Source: Phytophthora colocasiae
Taxonomy: Eukaryota > Oomycota > Peronosporomycetes > Peronosporales > Peronosporaceae
Assembly (NCBI GenBank): GCA_018806915.1
Contig: JAGKQI010000102.1
Location: 1,364,001-1,428,000, forward strand
Length of the DNA stretch: 64,000 bases
Reading direction: 5' to 3'
Part shown: piece after piece, positions 31,828 to 41,930 of the stretch
Layout: each line of letters begins with the position of its first letter
How positions within the stretch are numbered: the first letter of the stretch is position 1
Program-made: the position numbers and the translations under genes
Notes under the pieces: generated by a model
The model's input: the letters and a program-made list of their open reading frames with translations, nothing else
Told to the model about the DNA's origin: nothing
The model's database searches: none

Positions 31828-34800
31828 TTATATACTGGCGGCGGCCGCGTCAACGGGCTGGAATTGCTGGAATTTCTGTAAGGTGGCGTCGCTGAGGCGC
31901 CATAGTCGATCTTCTTCGTTAAGTGCGCTTGCAGGCGGCTTTGACCACGCTGCAAGCTCGTTGGTGAACGGAGCTAAAGCAACGAGTGCGTTCCTCGACG
32001 TTACACGCGATACGAGCAGATAGGTTTGCTGAGGTTTGTTGATGAGGTGGTGTTTGGATCTCCAGTCCATGACGACCATGGATTCAAGCGTCTCTCCCTG
32101 GACTTTATACACGGTCGATCCAACAGCGCAGACGAAGGGCACCTTCACTGTAACTGAGCGGGCGCGTCCATTGGGGTTTTTTGGGAGAGTGATGGTCATT
32201 TTCTGGTACGATTCCGTCGTATATAGGACGGGAAACAGTTCTGGGTCGAGATCAGGTCGGATCGGCGTCGCATTCGGCCGGAGCGCTACACGAAGTAGTC
32301 AGGTGGACGACTAGGCAGTTGGACAATCGTGTTTGTGGCGCCATCGCGCATGAGGTGGAAGGTTGTATTGTCGGGAAAGTGGACTGACTCAAGGTTGCCG
32401 AGTGTGCCATTCGCAATGCCTTTGGCAGTGGCGATATTTTGCGTAACTTGGACTGGCATGCCAAGTATGAGGTCCAGATAGGGGGCCATGCGACCGAAGC
32501 GATTATCTGGAAGACTGAGGACGTACCGAAGATCGCTGCGGCTAAGTCCATTCAAGGCACCTTTAAAGTTTGCGAGAACGCGCACGGGAAATACATCGCT
32601 CGGCAGCATTGCTGCTGTCTCTGTCACGAACGCGTTATTGACGGCAAGGCGCGTGGCATTTTCAGGCGTCACAAATACAGTGCCGGAGCCAACAGCAGTG
32701 TCACGATCGGCACATTGCAGTCGTGCAGACGTGTCGAGGTGATCGTGTTGCTGTTCTTGTTGGCGTAGGAGGACGCGACTGTTGATCAAGTTTATGAATG
32801 AAGGTGTCCACTGGCCGAGCCGCGCGAGACGGCAACCTTCCCACCATTCTGGATCGTGTCCGAAGCGAACCGATTCCTGGAGAATGATTACAGTTGTAAA
32901 TTTGCGCCACAGTGCAAAGCCTTCTATATCCGCGGTGCTTACGTTTCGCGTTTTGTTGGTGGGGTCGAGGTAGATCGGATCGGCACGTACGGGCGGCATT
33001 TGCAGGAAATCGCCGACAAGCACTATGTGGACACCCCCGAACGCCACTCTGGGCACCTGCTTGTACGCGCGCAGCAACTTATCCAGCCGCAACCACTCGG
33101 TCTTATTCAACATCGAAATCTCGTCGATGATGAGGAGGTCAATTGGTGTGAAGTGCTTTTGTTTAATGGCGTGCTTCAGTCGCATGAGAAAGCTAGCGAG
33201 CGTTCGCCCGCCAATCAGTGTCGAAGCTTTGCCTGTCAGCGCTGTCTTCACGATAGAGTCGTCGTGGTGCCAGCTCGCGCAAAATGAATCAACAGCATCG
33301 ATTACGCGGCTCTTGCCGGTGCCACCAGCTCCGCCAAGGAACAGCAACAACTGGTCATCTCGAAAGCGGTCTTCGAAGTTCTCATTACGATAGCCGCTAG
33401 CACTGTCGCCGTCCTGTACACTCCCGAGCTCTTGGCGAAGAAACCGTCGGAGAAGCGAAGTTGTAATAAGCGTAAACGCAACGTGCTGGCGCTGGTTTAG
33501 TGTGAACGCTTGTGATACTTCTTGGATTGATACGTACGGCCGAAATTGCGACTGTGAAGGATGAGAATCATCTGGAGGCACCACTGGGGACCATTCACAA
33601 ACGTCATCAAGTGCTTTTTGGAGAAGTGCAATTACTTCGGTAGGTCGCTCTTTGTAGAGCGGCCTCAAACTAGGTGCTTCGATTTCTTTGGTTGAGGTGT
33701 CTTTGATGAATCGTTGCAGTTCGTCGACAGAGAATTCGGGTATTGTCGAGTTATCCTGATGTAAATCTGCTGATGTGTCAGCCGTCGTCCGTGAGGTTAC
33801 GCCTAGCAGATCTTGAAAGTTTCCGCTAGAATTGGATGATGGAGCATTCAGAAAAATTGGCAAGCTGTCTTCGTCGTCGTCAAAGAGGCTATTGAAAGCG
33901 TCGATTTCTGGGGCAACTGAACTTGCTGACAGGTCGCATCCAGTGTCTACATGGTCGAGCATGGCCTCGACATCGTAGCGGGTACCTGTAATCTCGTCAT
34001 CATCGCTTTCACTATCACTCTTACCACGTTCTTCGCTGCTTGTTTCTCTGCATTGTTCTGCGTGTTTGGCGGCACGACTGTAATCGTCCATGTTTGCCAT
34101 GATCTGGCACGTAAATGCTGATCGTGTGGATTGCCACTCGGAGAATTTGTTTTTCCATTCGCTGCCATTTGTTGGGTCGGCTTCAAGATCAGTCACCGCG
34201 CGAAATGGTTTAAACAGCACAAGAGCGCACTGGCTTCGTTTAACGACGGTCTCTTCAGGTGATTCATCATCTACCAAAGGCATACGTGTACCTGACACGA
34301 CTGGTACGACTTCGGACTTGTGCACACCCACACAGTGTGTACTGAAGAGCGGATGTCTGGGTAGGTAAGTTGCAGAATGTGCAGTCGACGGCAGCCGCCT
34401 CCGGCGAAAATGGGTCGCCACAAACTCGTATAAGCTAAGTTCACTGAGAGCAAGTGGCCGAAACAAATAGTCGTCCAAAAGGGAAGCCGCACGGAAGGTG
34501 ACAGTATTCAAATTATGTGATTCCAGCTCAATGAGGTCGCACGTGTGAACTGTTTGTTCCACGAGTTCATGCAACACGTTTCCAAGTGGCAGTGGCGCGC
34601 ATGGTGTACTCATATACGCGCACGATCCACGGAGTACATACAGGGCGGCAAGTGGTCCGGCGATCTCGCGTCTATTCGTAATTGCATACAGCATTGACGC
34701 CACACGTCGACGCCCAATTGCTGCGCGTTGTTGTGAACTTTCGGATTCACATTCTCCATTAGCGGCACTGTCGCGTGCTTCCCGAAGTTCGCGCCGCTTG

Positions 34801-37755
34801 AATGCAGCGAGTGCCACGGCTGTAACCGAGTCAACCTGATCTTGCATTTTGGTAACGTATTTCGTTGCATAATAAATGCGCAGTAAGGCGTTGCGCCCAC
34901 CAATCATGACTTGAATGTCGTGGTTCGATCGGAACGCCAACAACATCTCCTGGTTGAAGCCATTCACGTACTCGAATGACGTTCGTCGCGCAAGAATAAC
35001 TCCGTCGCTAGAGCAGCATGTATGCGTTTGACGAGCGCGTGGAAATCCATAGCGACATTGACCAGATTCCGATGCACGACTTTTCTTAAAGCAACTTCCA
35101 ACGTGAGACCACCAATGAAGGTTGAGCAGAAATACAAGCATGAAGACCGCAAACGCCAAAGCACGAGGCATCCACCGTCTATCGTCAACTGAAGGGGGAA
35201 GCATGACAAGTGCACGGGAAACGGCATCATCTCGGAATGCATCGTGTTCGTGTAGTTCTGATCGATGAGCTACTTGATTCAACTCATGCAGAAATTTGCC
35301 ATACTCGTCGCCATCACGGTCTTCTTGAGTCTCAAATAAGTGCAGGTCACGACGGTAAATCGCGGCTTTTGCTGCCGCGATGCTGCCTCGACATGGCATT
35401 TCTAATTTCACGGCGGCCGTCAACTCAGACGAAGCGTATGGCCGCATCGGAGGGGGCCACGATGCTGGGCGATGATCGAGTAAGAGACGCCGAATAACGT
35501 GCTGAGAGCTAAAGGTAGTGCTGCACCCGGGACACTGTACCAGTTTTGGTTCACCGCGTGCTTTATGACCACGATGGTGCTTGTTGGGATCTTCGTAAGC
35601 CTCGGACGGAATAGAAAGCTCCTGTAGATCGGCGTACGACTGTCCGCAGAAGACACACGACGAATCCGCTACACGGATAGGCATCGACGTCGACGCAATA
35701 CTATCCGTGAACGCCTCAATATCACGGTAATATTGGTCTCCATAAGCATTCAACACTCGATCAAACGCATCCGTATTGGGTGGTGCATCGGTCAGCCATA
35801 CTAAAAAGTGAGCGTGCAATGTTCCACCTCCTTGCGTCTCAACCATGCCAAAGTACGCCTTCACGTCTCCAAAAAGACCATCAAATGGTTTGCCTTTCAT
35901 CTCATTTAATGGAACACCAAGAACATGCTCAACAAACGCATCCATATTTCGCATAACGAGTCGGGCCGACGCAACGTCATTGCGCATGCTAGCACTATGC
36001 ATGGTCGAGCGGCCGGGTGGATCAGCCAACGCAGCGTCAAACAGCGTGTCGACCGACGTGATACCACAGTATTGTGCCATTACGAACGATCCTGCAACGT
36101 CCGGAGTTAGCGTCACAAAAAGCGCTGGTTGCCCGAATCGCGCTTGGTACGCGAACGCTCGACGTCGACATTGCGCTCGTTCGCCATCACTTCCCCACAT
36201 CGCGCTGCCGCTAATGTCGACAGTCTTCAAAAACGCGGCTGCACTGGAATCTTGGGTACGCGTCGAGGTTTTGCGTCCCTGTCGGCGTAGCTCTTTGTCA
36301 GCCAACGCATCTCGTAAAGCGTCTTCACTAATATTACTGTACGGCTCAAACATCATCGGATTTCGCTGACACTTAAAAGCCACTTGTGTGTACATCCTGT
36401 GAACCGATAGATAGTCGAAGCTTGCGAGCATGAAAAGCTCATCTTCAGCGAATCGTCTCGAGCTGAGATTCGCGTAATATCGAATGCAGGCGTTGAAAGC
36501 CAAAGGCACGTGTCGTTGTTCACCCGGGTGCCCTCGTCCGTACGGGAACAAATGTGGGAACATACGCGCGAAAAGTGATGCATCACGTTGTGCAAATTGG
36601 GTCGAATGTCTGACGAGAAATTGAGATTGTGATGTACTTTGCGACGCATGTTCATAACACTCAGCCTGGCTTGTCACCTGCTCCGAGCTCACTTCGCGAT
36701 CATCTGAAATGAAAACAACTCGCCGCTCAATCACATCACTCTCGACACAGGACGATTCATTCCCCACTCACTCCCAACCCGATCATGCTCAATATCCATT
36801 TCTGCGGCTTCGACGTTGGCGTCGACGTCTTCCATGATCAGATTTTCCGCCACACCATTCACTTCGACTTCAGAGCAGTCAACACTGACGGATTCATAGA
36901 AGACGTTGTGTTCCTGATAGAATCGGAGGACATCGTCCACATTCTGGCGACGGACATGATGCATTTGCCGGACGCGCGCCTGTTGCTCTGTCGTGAACGG
37001 TCCAGCTAATACGACACGATACCACGTGATATTGTCAACAGGAATCGGCAACAGTGTTGCTGCTGGCCCCGGTGTTGCATCAAATACCAAGCAATGCGAT
37101 CGGATCGCACGGTGAGATCCGCCTCTCATGACGCGCGTGATCGCAACAACAGAGACCGTCTGAGTCATAAGGCGCTCAGGTAGTGTTAGATCCAAGAAAC
37201 AGTTCGGCAACTCGCCCACGAAGAATCAATTTTTGATCGAGAATTTAGGGATCGACATCTTCATCAGGCTCGCATCGCACTCCCGACAAACGTGCAGATT
37301 GCCATCAGAACGAACGCCACGCTTCGACAACAACACACCTTTAAGAGCCGAATTCACATCAGAACAATCATAATCCGCAATTAGTGCTGCAGGCAATGTT
37401 TCGCCGTCACTCGACAGAAGTGTATGCAGCCGTTGAATATAATCCATATTCGACATCTGGATCACGTGGCATGCCTTTCGAAGCTGGAATCTATCGCAAA
37501 CTGCGCAAGCAACCTCATCCAGCCCCACCGCACCAAGGCTAAGCTGTAAACGCTCAAGGCAATTCTTTTTGCAAGCATCGGAAACTCACGCTGTTGCGTA
37601 TTCTCCATTTGCTGTCTTGAAGCGGTTCTATTTGCACGTCCTCGTTCTCGATTGCGACGCAATCTTTCTTCTCTGTCAAACGCTGATTCCCTAGCACGAT
37701 GTCGTTGAACCGCTAACCGATTGCGTTTACGCTGCTCCTCCACGCTCAATGGCAT
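31828..37755 (-). pseudogene. Helitron Rep-helicase, copy 1 (nearly complete, with disabling changes)
   Basis: Rolling-circle transposase split over several frames. The main 1493-codon frame (36767-32286) has the Helitron N domain, Rep motif LFVTLTPD, the HUH motif TLHAHFLVWL (about residue 316), zinc-finger cysteines (CVFCG, CPGC) and the paired tyrosines YATKY (about 633). A PIF1-type helicase follows with GGAGGTGKS (about 1149) and LLIIDEISML. Helicase motifs V-VI (VYKVQGET, LVSRVTS) lie in the last segment, 32199-31828. Relative to copy 2, a GGA codon is TGA at 37226-37228, and 7 nt are missing near 32296. Two further frame breaks, near 37550 and 36770, are shared by both copies and could be introns or older lesions. 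Probably not functional as it stands. Confidence 0.85.
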
Positions 37756-38139
37756 TTTTACTAAAATTTAGTAACTAAATTTTCATTTAATGAACGTAAC
37801 ACCATTGTTTTGTATTTCTACTACAACTAGTTGGACAATCGCTAATTATTGACATGATCACTAGATTCAGAAATTTTTGTCCATAATGAAAGTAGACATT
37901 ATACACGACAAGAAGATCAAAAACGGACAAGATCGTGATATTTCCAAGTCCTCTGTGCCAGTTCTTTTCACAAAACAAATACAGCCAATTTCGTACTAAG
38001 CTGGCAAACAACCCCCCATGAAGATTTATCACGAAACATCCATCGTTGTCACATTTTTTTTTATTGAAAGTAAACGACTAGCTTCGCTTCGTATCAACAA
38101 ATCTATTCACTTTCAATTTTCCACCACCGACAGCCACAC

Positions 38140-38721
38140 GTGGAACCTACCCAAACAACTACGAAATGCTACGCGCAGTGGCACCAAGCTGCTGCAAACA
38201 TTGTTATCGATTTCACTCAAGGCACATGGAATTTCGATTCGTGCGTCGTTATACTACGCGGTTTACCTGGAAGTGGCAAGAGTAGTTTTGCCAACATCTT
38301 GACCTCGGAATTCCGCCACGAATTTAGTCTGCCAGGTACCCAATACCAGAGATACACCTGTGTTTGCACCAAGAATTCCTACGAAATTGAGCAAGGCGAG
38401 GAAGCATTCTTTACACAGAATCTCATCGCGTCGTTACAAGTTGCTGATGTGGTGGTAGTAGACGCCGACAACATCTTTATGAAAGACCTGAATCGGATCC
38501 AAGCTACAGCATTTCACTTTTGGGAAAACAGAGGTCTTCAGGGTAAGATTTACACTGTGAACTTTGCTTGCCGTAACGAAGCGCACGCAGTAAACCTTAA
38601 TCATCGCGCGTCTCATCCTGTGCCGGATGAAGCAATACACGAGCGTTATAACGCTTTCACGGAATTGGAGCGTGAAATGATGGATCTATCGGATTGTTTT
38701 ACCATTGACTCGGATATTTAA
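38140..38721 (+). CDS. P-loop kinase-like protein, Helitron passenger, copy 1
   Basis: Encodes about 193 aa with VVILRGLPGSGKSSFA, a Walker A loop near residue 37, and VVVVDADNIF (about residue 105) as the likely Walker B or acceptor-site strand. NLNHRASHPVPDEAI carries the basic lid-like residues. The layout resembles the small AAA_33 kinases related to NEDD4-binding protein 2-like (N4BP2L1) and polynucleotide kinase. No ATG lies in frame before the P-loop. The frame is open from the stop near 38070, and the given start is a GTG, so the true start may lie in an unrecognised 5' exon. It is not related to transposition enzymes, so it is read as captured host sequence. Copy 2 encodes the identical protein. 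Confidence 0.7.
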   Translation: MEPTQTTTKCYAQWHQAAANIVIDFTQGTWNFDSCVVILRGLPGSGKSSFANILTSEFRHEFSLPGTQYQRYTCVCTKNSYEIEQGEEAFFTQNLIASLQVADVVVVDADNIFMKDLNRIQATAFHFWENRGLQGKIYTVNFACRNEAHAVNLNHRASHPVPDEAIHERYNAFTELEREMMDLSDCFTIDSDI

Positions 38722-38761
38722 CAAGTTATGGATCTATCCCATTGCTAGTTGCTGATTCTTC

Positions 38762-38980
38762 AACTTTTATAGCATTCCTGTGAATGCGATTGAAGTCAAA
38801 CCCGCACTCAGACAATAATTTCCATACCGATAGCATTCGAATAATATATGAATCGAAGCATTTACTCGCATATTAAGAGTGAGAAGCCTCGACTTGTTAT
38901 GAAGCAGCTTTTGGGTTGAGTAACCTGTTCAGCAGAAACCCGCACACGGACAAAACATAGAGCATTTGAGTGCATTGAAT
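38762..38980. repeat. 3' flank repeat A, downstream of the kinase gene (copy 1)
   Basis: This stretch is clearly similar to 40342-40585, downstream of the SET gene. Shared blocks include AACTTTTAT, CAAACCCGCACTCAGAC, TATTAAGAGTGAGAAGCCTC and GCACACGGACAAAAC. The same pair recurs in copy 2 (45520-45738 and 47101-47344). The two passenger genes therefore end in related 3' flanks. Confidence 0.8.
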
Positions 38981-39094
38981 GGAGAAAATATAAAGAATAC
39001 CCAACCAGGCCTGTAGTGTACGAGAGCATAATATTGTGTGTCCCAACAAGTATTGGTGTTTGCTAACATAATATGTATTTTGTGTGTTGTGCAT

Positions 39095-39101
39095 TCATTC
39101 C
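39095..39101 (+). promoter_or_regulatory. Oomycete initiator-like element before the SET gene
   Basis: TCATTCC, the core of the oomycete Inr, lies 16-22 nt upstream of the SET ATG (39117) in the context GCATTCATTCCAGAAG. It is kept in copy 2. CCAG could alternatively be a splice acceptor. Confidence 0.35.
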
Positions 39102-39116
39102 AGAAGCAGCTCAAGC

Positions 39117-40310
39117 ATGGCTAGTCCTCATGTTGTCGATCTCGTGACGAGCAGTAGCGAGGAAGAGGCACCTGACATGTACACCCCACCAACTGAAAGC
39201 GCAGCGCGTGAGCCAGCCACAGGACAGCCACACCATCTCGATGTCATCGATGTAACGGCTGGGAGCGATGAAGAATCGAGGACTGGGCATGCAAGCGGCG
39301 ACAATGACACTCAAAACACAAAGCTGTCAGTTGTAGCCGTCGAAACGGCGAACATCTCTACGTACAAAGGTCGTGAGACGAAGCAGAAACAAATGAAGCG
39401 AAAGAACAATCCATGGACGAGGAAGATTTCACGGAAGCCATCTTACCAGGCCCGTCGGGCGACTACGCGTGATTCGCAACGCATCTATCACGCGAAAACA
39501 ATGAAGACAAAGTTTATCCAGGCGTATTTAGCAATTCCAGGAGTTCGGGAAGCGTTGAAGTCATTGCGCGCCGATCAAGAGGAAGAAACAAAACAAGCTG
39601 CCTACGTAATCAGTGAAGCGTTTGGTCCGGATGTGGAACCTGAGATTACGGGTGTGGAGCAGGAGGAAGTATCTAAGTCTGACACAGTGGCCTGGCCCGT
39701 CCAAGTGACGCATTCTCTCAAGCTTAAGATCAAAGATGGAGTGGCTATCAAGGATAGCTGGCCGGCTGACAGATGCAGTTGTATCGCTAACCGCTTTCCA
39801 GACACCTGCATGAATGCCGCTACAAAGCTTTTCTGTGCCGCCGACAACTGCATCTCCCAAGGGCGCTGCTCAAATGGAGTTCACGAGTCCCATCGTGTGG
39901 AGTTATTCAAGTCGGCAATTGGCATCGGTGTTCGCGCCACTGAAGATATTCCAGTGGGGGCGACGATAGCCCCCTATACAGGATTGCTAACGGACCACAA
40001 TTTTGACAAGGACATCCGCCAGTGGGAATACGTCATCAGCCTCCAGACGAAAGGTTGTAGCAACAAGAAGCTGTTCATTGACGCGGAGGAATGGGGGACT
40101 GTTGCCCGCTTCATCAATCACTCGTGCGACCCTAACACGCTGTTTGTTGAGATGCGGCACAACAGAGACGTACACGTGATGGTTAAGACCACCACCAAGA
40201 TTGCTCCTGGAGAAGAGATTACCGTGGACTATGGCACAACGTGGTTTGAGCACGCCTGCACGACTCCCAAATGCCGTCAAACTCAAGTTTCGAATGCTGG
40301 GACTAGCTAA
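39117..40310 (+). CDS. SET-domain protein lysine methyltransferase, Helitron passenger, copy 1 (intact)
   Basis: 397 aa, intronless. The N-terminal 120 residues are acidic and Ser/Thr-rich (VTSSSEEEAPDMY), then basic (KQKQMKRKNNPWTRKISRK). A Cys-rich pre-SET/AWS-like segment follows (CSCIANRFPDTCMN, CAADNCISQGRC, about residues 222-262). The SET domain has GIGVRATEDIPVG, the APYTG turn, the SAM- and substrate-pocket motif FINHSCDPN and EEITVDYG. All core motifs are present, so an active histone or protein lysine methyltransferase is plausible. CTTPKCR after the SET core could be a partial post-SET. Typical Helitrons do not carry this gene. The substrate cannot be predicted. Confidence 0.85.
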   Translation: MASPHVVDLVTSSSEEEAPDMYTPPTESAAREPATGQPHHLDVIDVTAGSDEESRTGHASGDNDTQNTKLSVVAVETANISTYKGRETKQKQMKRKNNPWTRKISRKPSYQARRATTRDSQRIYHAKTMKTKFIQAYLAIPGVREALKSLRADQEEETKQAAYVISEAFGPDVEPEITGVEQEEVSKSDTVAWPVQVTHSLKLKIKDGVAIKDSWPADRCSCIANRFPDTCMNAATKLFCAADNCISQGRCSNGVHESHRVELFKSAIGIGVRATEDIPVGATIAPYTGLLTDHNFDKDIRQWEYVISLQTKGCSNKKLFIDAEEWGTVARFINHSCDPNTLFVEMRHNRDVHVMVKTTTKIAPGEEITVDYGTTWFEHACTTPKCRQTQVSNAGTS

Positions 40311-40341
40311 GCTTTCACTCTACCTTAACTCAATCACTAAT

Positions 40342-40585
40342 AACTTTTATTTCGTTGCGTTTGAAGCCAAACCCGCACTCAGACTACCAACAGCATTTGA
40401 ATGGTATATGAATCGTAGCATTTACACGTATATTAAGAGTGAGAAGCCTCGAATTAGTTTCACATTATACAGAGAATAGAGACCCGGTATAAAGCCGCTT
40501 TTGCTTGCCCTGTGTTTGGTTTGAGTAACCTGCTCAGCAGAAACCCGCACACGGACAAAACGAAGAGCATTTGGGTGCCTTGAAT
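40342..40585. repeat. 3' flank repeat B, downstream of the SET gene (copy 1)
   Basis: Diverged partner of 38762-38980. It carries an extra insert of about 30 nt (near AGAGACCCGGTATAAAGCCG) compared with repeat A. It probably includes the SET 3' UTR. Confidence 0.75.
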
Positions 40586-40730
40586 GATATAGCGCACTTA
40601 CTCTTTAATTAAATATTAAGAGTGGGAGGCTTGTGTATAACACTCCAAAAACGGTGACTGTACCAAATGTCTTGTTACTGTACTCGAAGTGTATTACCGT
40701 ATTTAAACAAGTGAGCAAAGTGTCTTTTCG

Positions 40731-40760
40731 TTTACTGTACTTCTTATAAAGTACAGTAAA
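40731..40760. repeat. Perfect 12-bp hairpin in the Helitron (copy 1)
   Basis: TTTACTGTACTT and AAGTACAGTAAA are exact reverse complements around the 6-nt loop CTTATA. The same 30 bp occurs unchanged in copy 2 at 47490-47519. It lies between the SET gene and the later hAT insertion point. Confidence 0.8.
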
Positions 40761-40996
40761 ATCGCAAAGAGTACCGTATTCTAAAGAGACGCCCCTTCAG
40801 AGATGGCACGTGCGCAATATAGTCCCCTTTTCATTCTTTGGTACACCTTATCCCATCATTCTTGTCTCTCCCGTCTTCCATCGTGTTCACTACAACCCGT
40901 CCTGTATTTCCACGATGCTGCCACTCGCTCGAAACCTCGTCTCGTTATTCCTGTCGCTCTTCGTTTCTCTGCTTCAACACGTTCACTATGAGCCAT

Positions 40997-41080
40997 TGGT
41001 CATCTCGAATGCGGTCTTCAAAGTTCTTATTACGATAGCCGCTAGCACTGTCGCCGTTCTGTACACTCCCGAGCTCTTGG
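40997..41080. repeat. 84-bp helicase-derived fragment outside the helicase gene
   Basis: These 84 bp match 33352-33435, inside the helicase coding region just past the Walker A codons, with four mismatches by eye. The fragment is in the same orientation on the plus strand and is not flanked by further helicase sequence. Copy 2 has it at 51914-51997. Confidence 0.85.
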
Positions 41081-41216
41081 CTTCGTTCCACCATTCCTAT
41101 CTCTCTGGACGATGCGATACTACCTCTCGCTCAGAGCCCCGTCTCGGCCTTCCTGTCGCTTTCTACTTCACTACAGATCGTTGGTCTTCTCCGGATGAAT
41201 ACTACCATTTCCAATT

Positions 41217-41930
41217 ATGCCAGCCAAGAAGCATACAAAAGCCTTACCCAACGACTTCACCGTTGCCGCTGTATCGCCAACGCCAACGGCAGTCTCTGTC
41301 ATGACTGATCCTACACCGATAAAACACGAACGAACCCATTCTACCGACGCACCACCATCGACAACCTACCTGTCTCCACTCAAGAAACTGAAGAAAACTA
41401 TGAGTCAACATCCACGTAAAATCATTGATTCGATTGACGGTACGGCTACCATCCACACAAACCATTAATAATCTAACCATTGATATGCAACAGTTCTACG
41501 AGACTTCATCAAAAATAACGACACCACCAACAAAGAAATACGTTCATCCATCCGGATCCAAGCGCGTCTGTTATGGCTCACCGCCGAAACGATCGGAGAG
41601 TATCACTTTCTGCGTCTCTATCTCGGAGAACAAAACGCACCAGAGCCACTACATCAACAACAACGGGTACGATTAGCCACTCCCTATTGCATTTCGTTAC
41701 ACAAATTACTAATTAAGTTGTAGGAATTTCAAGCCGCTCAGCGCGACGACGCTTTTGAAGCAAATCAATACCTAATCACACTCTCCCTCTTTGAGGTAGC
41801 ACCGGACGACCCCAATCTTCCTGCTCCTGGCACAATCATCTCCTTCCCACCAACCAAGCTAAGCCTTTATCGAAACTGTTGCCAAGTTAACGCCAAGCTG
41901 CAAAGTATCTCTACCATCGACGTACCTTGA
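41217..41930 (+). CDS. Uncharacterised three-exon gene, Helitron passenger, copy 1
   Basis: Proposed exons 41217-41439, 41494-41666 and 41724-41930 give 200 aa. Both introns (54 and 57 nt) have GT..AG ends and branch-like CTAAC/CTAAT before the acceptor, and frame is kept throughout. CCATTTCCAATT just upstream of the ATG resembles the oomycete initiator. The N-terminus is Lys/Thr/Pro-rich (MPAKKHTKALPNDF). Exons 2-3 encode amphipathic helices (LRDFIKNNDTTNKEIRSSIR, EYHFLRLYLGEQNAPEPLH, EFQAAQRDDAFEANQYL). A proline-rich tail (DDPNLPAPGTIISFPP) follows. No family was recognised. The same structure survives in copy 2 apart from the inserted retrotransposon. Only the splice pattern supports it, so expression data are needed to confirm it. 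Confidence 0.5.

Noticed and set aside
37540..37570. Programmed -1 frameshift at the A-rich run in the Rep N-terminus
   Set aside because: The run is C AAA AAG, not a proper X XXY YYZ slippery heptamer, and no downstream structure was evident; left as an unexplained shared frame break.
38140..38721. Reading the P-loop passenger as a zeta-toxin-like toxin gene
   Set aside because: The shared feature is only the Walker A kinase fold. The lid and acceptor segments look more like N4BP2L-type kinases, and there is no antitoxin partner.
40810..41304. 164-codon plus-strand frame in the Helitron
   Set aside because: It includes the antisense of an 84-bp helicase fragment, overlaps the supported three-exon gene in another frame, and is Ser/Leu/His-rich without a domain.
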